Source of the DNA: Calditrichota bacterium
GTDB taxonomy: Bacteria; Zhuqueibacterota; Zhuqueibacteria; Residuimicrobiales; Krinioviventaceae
NCBI GenBank assembly: GCA_003818595.1
Contig: RPQV01000310.1
Location: 1 to 5,099 of the forward strand
Direction of reading: 5' to 3'
DNA length: 5,099 nucleotides
Part shown: one piece after another, positions 1 to 5,099 of the stretch
How positions within the stretch are numbered: the stretch's first letter is position 1
Layout of the letters: each line of letters starts with the position of its first letter
Position numbers and translations under genes: made by a program
Notes under the pieces: model-generated
The model's database searches: none
Told to the model about the DNA's origin: nothing
What the model saw: only the letters and a program-made list of their open reading frames with translations

Positions 1-236
1 CCATATTCGAGTCCGTCACTGTTCAGAATTTTATGTGCGTGCTGAATGATAATGAATGCATTACCATCCGGTGAAATCTCTACTTTTTCACTGTGATGCA
101 ATACAACCGCCGCCGCTTCCGCGGAAACAGCAAAGTTCTGACTATGTTCAACAGCCGTTTTGACCCATGCAGGGAGTGAAAAAAGGGGAGAGAAGGGGAT
201 TGCAATTAATGCCGATACAGCTAATATGAATCTCAT
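1..236 (-). CDS. DUF3857-type exported protein, N-terminal part (cut by window edge)
   Basis: Only the first 78 residues are in the window; the gene runs off the left edge. It starts at ATG 236-234, with a strong ribosome-binding site (GAGGTGG, plus-strand 241-247) four bases before it. Residues 1-23 look like a signal peptide: Arg2, then a hydrophobic stretch, then Leu-Pro-Ala before Trp24. Residues 38-78 (Ala-Glu-Ala-rich start, then VVLHHSEKVEISPDGN, then HKILNSDGLEYG) match my recollection of the opening of DUF3857, a beta-rich domain that usually precedes a transglutaminase-like cysteine-protease fold in periplasmic or surface proteins. I infer an exported protein of several hundred residues, but the transglutaminase domain itself lies outside the window and cannot be confirmed. 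It follows the RDD gene by 40 bases on the same strand, so it is probably the fourth gene of the same unit. Its substrate is unknown. Confidence 0.75.
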   Translation of the reverse strand, partial: MRFILAVSALIAIPFSPLFSLPAWVKTAVEHSQNFAVSAEAAAVVLHHSEKVEISPDGNAFIIIQHAHKILNSDGLEY

Positions 237-240
237 TGTA

Positions 241-247
241 CCACCTC
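241..247 (-). promoter_or_regulatory. Ribosome-binding site of the DUF3857-type gene
   Basis: The minus strand reads GAGGTGG followed by TACA and the ATG at 236. This strong Shine-Dalgarno match decides the start of a gene that is only partly visible and too short to appear as a long ORF. Confidence 0.7.
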
Positions 248-276
248 GAATTTTGATGATCTCTCATCATCCTTTA

Positions 277-786
277 CTATTTGACTTCTTTGAATAAAAA
301 ATTAAAACCGAGCAAGCAGTAATTAACACAAATAATCTGCCGCTCGCCGACGGGAATGGTATCTTCCCTGATCACATAGGTACAAGTCAGTTTATCACGC
401 AGCGATTGGCGATGGGGATCATTGATCAGCCACAGAGTATCAATCGGAAATTGAAAGGGATAAAACAACATGAGTAACAACCTGAAGAACATAGTGACCA
501 AACTAGGCGGCTTATTTTGCAGGGTGACGATTTTTATCCCGGCCAACCGATAACCGAGGGTTCGCAGCGGAGATTTTTTTATCCATGTCAAATAAACCGT
601 TGTGAATACAATAAATACAAATATCAATAAATTCACTGCCCAATTTTCACTGAACAGCTGTCCAGTAGCAGAGAGTATAAAAAATACTACCACTAAAATC
701 ATAATATCGATAATTGCCGCCAGAAAGCGCCGACCGATCGAGCCATAATCACGCGTTTGAAAAAACACACCGTTAACAGGATGCAT
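277..786 (-). CDS. RDD family membrane protein
   Basis: This is a 169-residue inner-membrane protein. The N-terminal stretch GRRFLAAIIDIMIL (residues 18-31) carries the Arg-(x6)-Asp pattern that opens RDD domains. Three hydrophobic segments follow at about 22-40, 47-67 and 98-122. TLGYRLAGIKIV (77-88) after the second segment and DPHRQSLRDKLTCTYVIR (123-140) after the third are the two other RDD landmarks. The last 29 residues extend past the domain and are not diagnostic. The start at 786 is supported by AAAGGAG seven bases upstream. RDD proteins are generally of unknown biochemical role, although some have been linked to ion transport; nothing here picks a substrate. The gene follows the M48 protease by 54 bases with no terminator between them and precedes the DUF3857 gene by 40 bases, so it probably shares their transcript. 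Family assignment is firm; function is open. Confidence 0.92.
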   Translation of the reverse strand: MHPVNGVFFQTRDYGSIGRRFLAAIIDIMILVVVFFILSATGQLFSENWAVNLLIFVFIVFTTVYLTWIKKSPLRTLGYRLAGIKIVTLQNKPPSLVTMFFRLLLMLFYPFQFPIDTLWLINDPHRQSLRDKLTCTYVIREDTIPVGERQIICVNYCLLGFNFLFKEVK

Positions 787-793
787 AAATCGA

Positions 794-800
794 CTCCTTT
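794..800 (-). promoter_or_regulatory. Ribosome-binding site of the RDD gene
   Basis: The minus strand reads AAAGGAG, then seven bases, then the ATG at 786. It is a near-ideal Shine-Dalgarno sequence and spacing. It lies in the 54-base gap after the M48 stop codon, where I see no promoter or terminator. Confidence 0.7.
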
Positions 801-840
801 AATTCTTCATAATCTTGTATCAATGTCATGGCAGAAAGGC

Positions 841-2391
841 TTATCGTTCGTTTTTGCTCTGCTCCTCAAATTCTTTTCTCATTTTGATTTGAGCGAGAAC
901 ATTTTCATAAATACCCGAGGTCATTTTTTCTTCCAGAGATGAACGCTGCGGCAGCAGAGCCCATGCCTCGCCGGTTATCGTTTCCACTGCGTCAGGTTCG
1001 GGCAGGAGAGAGATCGCTTCGATTCGCTGCTGCAGTGAAGGATGACTGTCGCGTTGGTGAGTGCGCTCGGCCATTACTTTTTCGAATTGCCTGTTGATAT
1101 TTATTTCTTGTTCGCTGTCATTCGTCGTTGTCAAGCGATAGAGGTTCTGCGGAAGGCGATTTAACTGAACCGCCAGTCCGAGTTCCACATCCGCCAAACT
1201 TTCAAATTCAATGCTGCGCCGAATGACATGTTTGAGCCCTTGAATAAATGTTTTTGCTCCATAATGTATGACGGCATATCGATCTGCCAGGAACTCCTGC
1301 AGACGTGAAGCGCCCCGAGTCACCATGATAAAGATTTCATAAAAGCCGTTGATGAACAACCAGGCAGGATTATACCACTTATTAAGGTTATTGAAAACCA
1401 GGCCTAGTGCGGCTTCACGAATGGATGTGCTCACCTGCAGAGCCAGATTCCCGCCGGCAGTATCCTTGTGAGCGAAATGGCCATATTCGTGGGCGAGAAC
1501 CGCACAGAGCTGTGCCTGGCTCATTCCTTCCAGCACCCCGATTCCCAAAATGAGCGACCGTTCTGCAACACCGCGGATTTTTTCCATCATAGTGCCCTGT
1601 TCGAGAACGGCAACATCAGCACCGCCGGTAAGATAAACAGAGTCTATCGGCCGCGTGCCGACTTGATCCGCGACTCTTCTTAACAATGCCCATAATTGGG
1701 GAGCTTCAGCTTCTGGAAGAGGCATGCCCTCAGGCGTGGTATCCCGAGCAGCGAACAGACTGCGGATCATGGCGTAAACCGTCACCAGTACGCCGAAAAG
1801 GATAAAGAGCACCAATTTAACTGGTATTCTGCCGAGCTTGAGACAGGCATAGATGATAAATCCTCCCAAGCCGATAATCAGAAAAAGCACAAAGGGAATG
1901 GAGATATAATAGTAGCCCGAGGTGACTCCAATCACGACCTTATATAATGACCGGATCACTTTTTCTGTTTTGCTGACTGACTCTTTCTCCTGCGTCTTGG
2001 GTTTATGCAGAGCGAACAGGGTTAATTTGCTGAGGATGCCGCCGATTAATAATAACAGTATCAATCCGCCGGCCCAGGCGAGAGCGGCGATGCCAAAAAT
2101 TTTGAGCAGGTGGATCAAACCGCCATGATGAGAACTCGACAATGATGCGATGATCAGCGCTGGAACTTTCATGGTCATTAATCGAGGAGCAGAGACATCT
2201 CCGGCTAGATCACGTTGGTGTAGAGGGTTTTCGTAAATCGTGTTCTTGCCGGATGGTTGCCCAGTTGCGGGACTGTCCTGCAATCGCCATGAGCCATTCG
2301 CGTACAAAAATGAATGAATGAAAAGGAAAGCAATATAAACCAGCCGAAAGGTAGAGATAAAATTCTTTTTGACTGAAAATGAATTCCCCAT
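841..2391 (-). CDS. Multi-pass membrane M48 family zinc metalloprotease (HtpX/Ste24-like)
   Basis: This 516-residue protein has a clear M48 catalytic core. HEYGH (301-305) supplies two zinc-binding histidines and the catalytic Glu302. EFLADRYAV (366-374) supplies the third zinc ligand, Glu366, and the conserved Asp370. DSHPSLQQRIEAI (448-460) is the usual M48 motif near the C-terminus. The first 215 residues hold a signal-anchor-like segment (15-31) and hydrophobic segments near 97-121, 154-181 and 189-213; the stretch at about 343-358, between the two zinc motifs, may also be membrane-associated. M48 enzymes of this layout cleave membrane or misfolded envelope proteins with the active site at the membrane face; the target here is unknown. 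The long, partly polar insert at residues 32-75 is not typical of HtpX, which is about 290 residues. The start at 2391 is chosen for GGAGGA three bases upstream; Met72 or Met74 are alternatives. It lies between the zinc ribbon-parvulin and RDD genes on the same strand. Confidence 0.95.
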   Translation of the reverse strand: MGNSFSVKKNFISTFRLVYIAFLFIHSFLYANGSWRLQDSPATGQPSGKNTIYENPLHQRDLAGDVSAPRLMTMKVPALIIASLSSSHHGGLIHLLKIFGIAALAWAGGLILLLLIGGILSKLTLFALHKPKTQEKESVSKTEKVIRSLYKVVIGVTSGYYYISIPFVLFLIIGLGGFIIYACLKLGRIPVKLVLFILFGVLVTVYAMIRSLFAARDTTPEGMPLPEAEAPQLWALLRRVADQVGTRPIDSVYLTGGADVAVLEQGTMMEKIRGVAERSLILGIGVLEGMSQAQLCAVLAHEYGHFAHKDTAGGNLALQVSTSIREAALGLVFNNLNKWYNPAWLFINGFYEIFIMVTRGASRLQEFLADRYAVIHYGAKTFIQGLKHVIRRSIEFESLADVELGLAVQLNRLPQNLYRLTTTNDSEQEININRQFEKVMAERTHQRDSHPSLQQRIEAISLLPEPDAVETITGEAWALLPQRSSLEEKMTSGIYENVLAQIKMRKEFEEQSKNER

Positions 2392-2394
2392 ATG

Positions 2395-2400
2395 TCCTCC
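2395..2400 (-). promoter_or_regulatory. Ribosome-binding site of the M48 protease gene
   Basis: The minus strand reads GGAGGA, CAT, then the ATG at 2391. The match to the Shine-Dalgarno consensus is strong but the spacing is short. It supports the long N-terminus over the internal methionines at residues 72 and 74. Confidence 0.6.
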
Positions 2401-2464
2401 ATGTTCGTTTTCCCCAAACAGTTTTCTTGGTAAAACTGATCAGGCTTCTTACTGAACATTATCC

Positions 2465-2509
2465 AAAAACAGGCGCCGACGTCATCAGCGATCGTCGCAT
2501 AAAGCGCCT
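2465..2509 (-). terminator. Possible weak terminator or attenuator between the parvulin and M48 genes
   Basis: On the minus strand AGGCGC (2509-2504) can pair perfectly with GCGCCT (2476-2471). The 27-base loop contains a second small hairpin, GCGA/TCGC with a three-base loop (2498-2488). The outer stem is followed by G and five T residues (2469-2465). The layout resembles an intrinsic terminator, but the outer stem is only six pairs and the loop is long. It lies in the 138-base gap before the protease gene, so partial read-through would lower protease expression relative to the upstream gene. This is an inference from base pairing only. Confidence 0.3.
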
Positions 2510-2529
2510 CAAATCGGATTGGCATTTCC

Positions 2530-3222
2530 TTATTGAGATTTTAGCTGAATGATATCACTCCATCCTCCCGGTTTCGTATTCCGCAATGCCGCTTGAAATT
2601 CAAACCTCAAATCTGACAGGGCGACCCATCCAAGGTCGCCGCCGCTATCGCTGCTGGGATGAACGGATTTTGCCTTGGCGAGTTTGGCAAAGGATTCTCC
2701 GTTCTTCAATTGTGCAAGGATTTGCAGTGCCGTGTTATGATCCCTGACCACAATCATGCGAAGATGAACCTGATTCTGCTGACGGGCTTCAAAAAACAAC
2801 AGAGCATAATTCCAAGTACTGCTCAAAGGCATCGGCGGCAATGGATCATATTGAACCTGCGGAGAAGATAAAGAGGTTTGGTTGCGAGGCATATGTTGAT
2901 ACTTGACCGGCTTTGATTCAAAGACGCTGGCAATGCCAAGACAAAAAATGAATGCGATAAATCCGAGCAGGCTGAATCGTTGCCACAGGGATATGGGATT
3001 TTTCCCCACGTACTCTGCAGCACTAATTTCCCTCCCCTTTCCGCAGCCACTGCAAAGCAGCAAATATTTCTTCTGCGTAATTATGAAGAATATACAATAC
3101 AAAGCAAAATAGCGATAACAGAGAAAGAGGTGAAACGAGTGTTTGGTTTTACAAAATTCACACTGCCTTATTTCTTTTTGTCCCAAATCGACTGATTCCC
3201 CGCCTGTTGTCCAAAAAATCAT
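2530..3222 (-). CDS. Zinc ribbon-membrane-parvulin (PpiC-type) fusion protein with short C-terminus
   Basis: This 230-residue protein has three parts. Residues 1-70 form a zinc-ribbon-like module: CEFC (21-24) and CSGC (57-60), separated by an aromatic, hydrophobic stretch with YRYF (36-39) and KKYLLLC (51-57). I recall this pattern from small bacterial zinc-ribbon proteins. Residues 84-100 are a membrane segment, followed by a polar, proline-rich linker to about 134. From about 152 the sequence follows the parvulin rotamase fold: His153 at the first conserved His position, LKNGESFAKLAKAKS (172-186), SGGDLGWV (193-200), then FEFQAALRNTKPGGWSDIIQLKS. Parvulins normally continue with a Gly-Tyr-His-Ile-Ile-type strand carrying a second active-site histidine; here a TAA follows Gln230 and that strand is absent. 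The domain may therefore bind rather than isomerise prolyl bonds. If the membrane segment is a single pass, one module is cytoplasmic and the other periplasmic. The start at 3222 is supported by AAGGAG five bases upstream. It is the likely first gene of the M48-RDD-DUF3857 unit. Confidence 0.85.
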   Translation of the reverse strand: MIFWTTGGESVDLGQKEIRQCEFCKTKHSFHLFLCYRYFALYCIFFIITQKKYLLLCSGCGKGREISAAEYVGKNPISLWQRFSLLGFIAFIFCLGIASVFESKPVKYQHMPRNQTSLSSPQVQYDPLPPMPLSSTWNYALLFFEARQQNQVHLRMIVVRDHNTALQILAQLKNGESFAKLAKAKSVHPSSDSGGDLGWVALSDLRFEFQAALRNTKPGGWSDIIQLKSQ

Positions 3223-3227
3223 AAGGG

Positions 3228-3233
3228 CTCCTT
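3228..3233 (-). promoter_or_regulatory. Ribosome-binding site of the zinc ribbon-parvulin gene
   Basis: The minus strand reads AAGGAG, five bases, then the ATG at 3222. It fixes the start just before the first residues of the zinc-ribbon module. Confidence 0.65.
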
Positions 3234-3252
3234 ACTTGGAAATCACATCAGA

Positions 3253-3283
3253 AGTATATGGGTTTAGCGCGGCTCCTTGGCAA
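3253..3283 (-). promoter_or_regulatory. Candidate sigma70-type promoter for the parvulin-M48-RDD-DUF3857 unit
   Basis: On the minus strand TTGCCA (3283-3278) lies 19 bases before TATACT (3258-3253). Each differs from the sigma70 consensus at one position. The overlapping CATATA gives a 17-base spacer as an alternative -10. Transcription would begin near 3246, leaving a leader of about 25 bases before the ATG at 3222. It is the best match in the 164-base gap, but it was found by eye and the organism's sigma-factor preferences are unknown. Confidence 0.35.
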
Positions 3284-3351
3284 TATTAGGAAATGACAAT
3301 ACTTGCTATCTCATTCAATTGTTTTTGGGCTTGCCTAATTCATCACGAATA

Positions 3352-3372
3352 ATGCCGATTGATTGGCGGCAT
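3352..3372 (-). terminator. Possible terminator hairpin after the beta-barrel gene
   Basis: On the minus strand ATGCCG (3372-3367) pairs perfectly with CGGCAT (3357-3352) around a nine-base loop, starting 14 bases after the TAA of the beta-barrel gene. The following TATTCGTG is a poor U-tract, so this may only be a 3'-end stabilising hairpin. Its position and the candidate promoter after it suggest the transcription unit changes here. Confidence 0.3.
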
Positions 3373-3386
3373 ACGCAAAGATCTGA

Positions 3387-4001
3387 TTACTTTTTATTGA
3401 TCACATAACTCAAGTTCAACGTTAATAATCTCAAAGTATTTTTGAGGAAAATCACACGATAGCTTGGGCCTAATTCGAAATTTATGCCATTTGATAAACG
3501 GAACAGAATACCCAATCCCACGTCGATGCCGGCATTTTTATCGTGATCGGCTTCTCTTTTAACAGTGTGAAAAACGTTGGCTATTCTAACGGCATCAATA
3601 TAATTAAAGTATCCAAATCCAACCTGAAAATAATAGCTGGTGGATTCTTTATGCGGGAAGGGGAAGAACCTGATTACCGGCGCAAATTCGAAAATCGATA
3701 TCGAGGCAAGGTCGTAGTAGGCGAGGTCGTAGTAGGCGAGATAAATTCCTTCCGGTTCCGGATAATTTTTCAGAAAATTAATGAAGGAAATTTTACCTCC
3801 TACGTAGAAATGGTTCGTCCATTTCATCATACCGACGACTTCGCCGTTATAACCCAAGTTCATATCCCATTGACTCTCACTCATTAACTTGGAGATTCCT
3901 CCGCCAAACGTAAAAAGATTATCTCGTGAAAAGGCGTCCATGCTCGGCAACAATAAAAGCATCAGGAGATATGCTGGAATTTTGCAAGTCGATTTGTTCA
4001 T
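3387..4001 (-). CDS. Putative outer-membrane beta-barrel protein with signal peptide
   Basis: From the ATG at 4001 the product has 204 residues. It opens with a classic signal peptide: MNKSTCK, a hydrophobic core rich in Leu (11-18), then Ala-Phe-Ser at 23-25 as a likely signal peptidase I site. The mature part is rich in Gly, Tyr and Phe, with alternating polar/hydrophobic stretches that suggest amphipathic strands, for example FYVGGKISFINF (65-76), YYFQVGFGYFNYI (123-135), GIDVGLGILFRL (158-169) and INFELGPSYRVIF (173-185), ending in LLTLNLSYVINKK. This looks like a small eight-strand-type porin or OmpA-like barrel, though the last residue is Lys, not the usual aromatic. Residues 88-97 are a duplicated LAYYD encoded by a 15-bp tandem repeat. 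The frame is open up to an ATG at 4046, but that adds 15 residues ahead of the signal peptide and has a weaker ribosome-binding site; 4001 has AGGGTGG eight bases upstream. No specific family is recognised. Confidence 0.75.
   Translation of the reverse strand: MNKSTCKIPAYLLMLLLLPSMDAFSRDNLFTFGGGISKLMSESQWDMNLGYNGEVVGMMKWTNHFYVGGKISFINFLKNYPEPEGIYLAYYDLAYYDLASISIFEFAPVIRFFPFPHKESTSYYFQVGFGYFNYIDAVRIANVFHTVKREADHDKNAGIDVGLGILFRLSNGINFELGPSYRVIFLKNTLRLLTLNLSYVINKK
3709..3738 (-). repeat. Perfect tandem duplication of 15 bp inside the beta-barrel gene
   Basis: The plus-strand unit aggtcgtagtaggcg occurs twice without mismatch at 3709-3723 and 3724-3738, and the next two bases (ag) continue the phase. 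The length is a multiple of three, so the frame is kept and the protein reads LAYYDLAYYDLA. Perfect identity suggests recent slippage. Confidence 0.9.
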
Positions 4002-4009
4002 AGAAAATA

Positions 4010-4016
4010 CCACCCT
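4010..4016 (-). promoter_or_regulatory. Ribosome-binding site deciding the beta-barrel start
   Basis: The minus strand reads AGGGTGG, eight bases, then the ATG at 4001. It is better than the AGAAGC before the upstream in-frame ATG at 4046 and places the signal peptide at the N-terminus. Confidence 0.5.
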
Positions 4017-4057
4017 TTCTGAAATGGTGAGAAATATTATTATCATTTTGCTTCTTA

Positions 4058-4087
4058 TAAATATCTGGATTCTGTTTTACCTATCAA
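4058..4087 (-). promoter_or_regulatory. Weak candidate promoter for the beta-barrel gene
   Basis: On the minus strand TTGATA (4087-4082) lies 18 bases before TATTTA (4063-4058) in an AT-rich stretch. The -35 is good; the -10 is poor. If real, transcription would start near 4050, about 50 bases before the chosen ATG and just before the alternative ATG at 4046. Confidence 0.22.
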
Positions 4088-4233
4088 AGTAATGAAAAGG
4101 AATAATCAGTACTAACACCAGCGTGCCGTTTATTGTTTTTGCGTGCCATGATGAAATGCGCAAAGGCGCAATCGTTTCAGTATCCCTTCCAGTCGCTGAT
4201 GATGCTCATTATCATCTTTTTTTACAAAATTTG

Positions 4234-4251
4234 TTGGGGCTTCCCCCCCAA
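4234..4251 (-). terminator. Possible terminator hairpin after the unrecognised gene
   Basis: On the minus strand TTGGGG (4251-4246) pairs perfectly with CCCCAA (4239-4234) around a six-base loop, 60 bases past the stop codon at 4311. The following CAAATTTTGT has only four T residues in a row, so termination strength is doubtful. Confidence 0.3.
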
Positions 4252-4310
4252 ATACATTGTACTCTTCATGCCGAGCAACATCCTCTGGACGGTTTGCTTG
4301 ACTTCATAGC

Positions 4311-5099
4311 TCACTGAATTCCCCTCCCGCTCATAAGCGCGCTTTGGTATCGTTCCGTCGTCCAAACTTCATGATGCCAAAAGTCATGCACCATTAATGC
4401 ATTGCCATGAGATCGACGAATAGCCCAATGGTAATAGCGCGTCGGAGAAACCGAGTCATCTCCACCCAGGCGAACGCATCGCCCGATAATAAAGTTTTGA
4501 TCACCCGCTTCCCAATAAGCTTGAGCATTTTGAGGATCTGCTCGAGGTATCTTTTCTTTCATCAGGCGGTTGAAAGTTATAATAAAAAGATTGGCTCTCT
4601 CTACCAATTCTTTATCAACATGCCAGATGTATCGCGGTTTTGGGGGATGTTTTGCTGCCCCTAAAAAAAATCCGGCATACAGCACAATGGATTCGCGCAG
4701 AGCCGCCAATATTACTTCATTCTTCATCCATGCGCCAAGGCCGACCAGCGAGATGTCCTGACCTTCCCGGGCAATGGCATGTGCCGATGCGGTCAGGTTC
4801 GGCACAGTCCAGTCCGGGAAAGTCTTTTCCAATGCGATCGTCAGTGGATCTTTGATCAGCGGTAATAGTCGCTCTGAAGGCACAAGAATGCCAAAGAGGG
4901 GGGAGGCTAAAACCTGAGTCAGGCGTTGGAATTCAGGCAAATCCGCAACCGTTGGTAGACGGTCTTGGTTGAGATTTTGCAAAGTACGAATAGATAAAAA
5001 GTATTCCGTGAGCTGGGAAGTTTCGTGATAATACCCCTCCACTGGTACGTTGTCGGGGCGCAATTTTAAAGCCCGGAGCGTTTTACGAGCACACTTGAG
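4311..5099 (-). CDS. Unrecognised protein, C-terminal 262 residues (N-terminus beyond window)
   Basis: The frame is open from the right edge to a TGA at 4313-4311, so the true start lies outside. The TTG at 5063 lies inside the open frame with no ribosome-binding site before it and is probably not the start. I do not recognise the family. The visible part appears soluble and mixed alpha/beta. It has a Leu/Pro-rich region (about 30-95 of the fragment), a hydrophobic helix-like stretch with EVILAALRESIVLYAGFFLG (128-147) that could be buried or membrane-touching, and a C-terminal third dense in Trp and His: RYIWHVDKELVERAN (156-170), GRCVRLGGDD (206-215), RYYHWAIRR (221-229) and HDFWHHEVWTTERYQ (238-252). 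The clustered aromatic and His residues look like a conserved site, possibly metal- or ligand-binding, but that is only suggestive. It is separated from the beta-barrel gene by 309 bases, so co-transcription is uncertain. Confidence 0.75.
   Translation of the reverse strand, partial: LKCARKTLRALKLRPDNVPVEGYYHETSQLTEYFLSIRTLQNLNQDRLPTVADLPEFQRLTQVLASPLFGILVPSERLLPLIKDPLTIALEKTFPDWTVPNLTASAHAIAREGQDISLVGLGAWMKNEVILAALRESIVLYAGFFLGAAKHPPKPRYIWHVDKELVERANLFIITFNRLMKEKIPRADPQNAQAYWEAGDQNFIIGRCVRLGGDDSVSPTRYYHWAIRRSHGNALMVHDFWHHEVWTTERYQSALMSGRGIQ

Larger units (their letters stand above)
4002..4310. other. 309-base gap between the unrecognised gene and the beta-barrel gene
   Basis: No RNA gene or convincing protein gene is visible. 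It holds the beta-barrel leader, three small hairpins and an antisense ORF. The hairpins are TGCGC/GCGCA with a four-base loop (4157-4170), GATGAT/ATCATC with a seven-base loop followed on the plus strand by seven T residues (4198-4223), and TTGGGG/CCCCAA with a six-base loop (4234-4251). A plus-strand frame from GTG 4123 to TGA 4317 (64 residues) is open, but it has no ribosome-binding site at a useful distance and would run through the T7 hairpin. Confidence 0.6.

Noticed and set aside
732..788. 18-codon frame with an ATG in the M48-RDD gap, overlapping the RDD start
   Set aside because: It is very short and simply covers the RDD ribosome-binding site; nothing suggests it is translated.
1468..2128. 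Plus-strand frames inside the M48 gene
   Set aside because: They are antisense to a gene with intact catalytic motifs, show no motifs of their own and are explained as coding shadows.
2205..2525. 106-residue minus-strand frame between the parvulin and M48 genes
   Set aside because: Its second half overlaps the M48 N-terminus in another frame, the bases before its ATG give poor spacing for a ribosome-binding site, and no family motif is visible. Its first 20 codons do not complete the parvulin fold.
2823..3050. 75-residue minus-strand frame inside the zinc ribbon-parvulin gene
   Set aside because: It lies wholly within the fusion gene in another frame and has no recognisable domain.
4002..4046. 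ATG at 4046 as start of the beta-barrel gene
   Set aside because: It would put 15 extra residues before a clean signal peptide and has a weak ribosome-binding site; the ATG at 4001 is better supported.
4999..5063. TTG at 5063 as start of the right-hand gene
   Set aside because: The frame stays open through 5099 and no Shine-Dalgarno sequence precedes the TTG, so the gene most likely begins beyond the window.
1..5099. CRISPR array, tRNA/rRNA, insertion sequence or prophage signature
   Set aside because: I saw no regularly spaced repeats, no RNA gene folds, no transposase or integrase motifs and no terminal inverted repeats.

Overview
The window comes from a Gram-negative-type bacterium of moderate G+C. 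The evidence is Shine-Dalgarno sequences before nearly every start, two proteins with export signals, one that looks like an outer-membrane beta-barrel, and several inner-membrane proteins. The phylum cannot be fixed from sequence alone. All six supported genes lie on the minus strand, so transcription runs from high to low coordinates. No tRNA, rRNA, CRISPR array or insertion sequence is visible.

In order of transcription: (1) 5099-4311, the C-terminal 262 residues of a protein I do not recognise, cut by the window edge. (2) A 309-base gap (4002-4310) holding weak hairpins and a doubtful plus-strand ORF. (3) 4001-3387, a secreted protein of about 204 residues that looks like an outer-membrane beta-barrel and carries a perfect 15-bp tandem duplication. 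(4) 3222-2530, a fusion of an N-terminal four-cysteine zinc ribbon, one membrane segment and a parvulin-type (PpiC) peptidyl-prolyl isomerase domain that stops before the usual last strand. (5) 2391-841, a multi-pass membrane M48 zinc metalloprotease with an intact HEYGH motif. (6) 786-277, an RDD-family membrane protein. (7) 236-1, the signal peptide and start of a DUF3857 (transglutaminase-associated) exported protein, cut by the window edge.

Genes 4-7 look like one transcription unit. They share a strand, have gaps of 138, 54 and 40 bases, each has a good ribosome-binding site, and a plausible promoter sits just before gene 4. All four products are membrane or exported proteins. Two of them (isomerase-like and M48 protease) belong to families that handle unfolded or damaged envelope proteins, so an envelope-maintenance cassette is a reasonable inference but is not shown by the sequence. 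The most unusual item is the zinc ribbon-membrane-parvulin fusion, whose parvulin fold appears incomplete at the C-terminus. I did not find a convincing undescribed defence, mobile or RNA system here.
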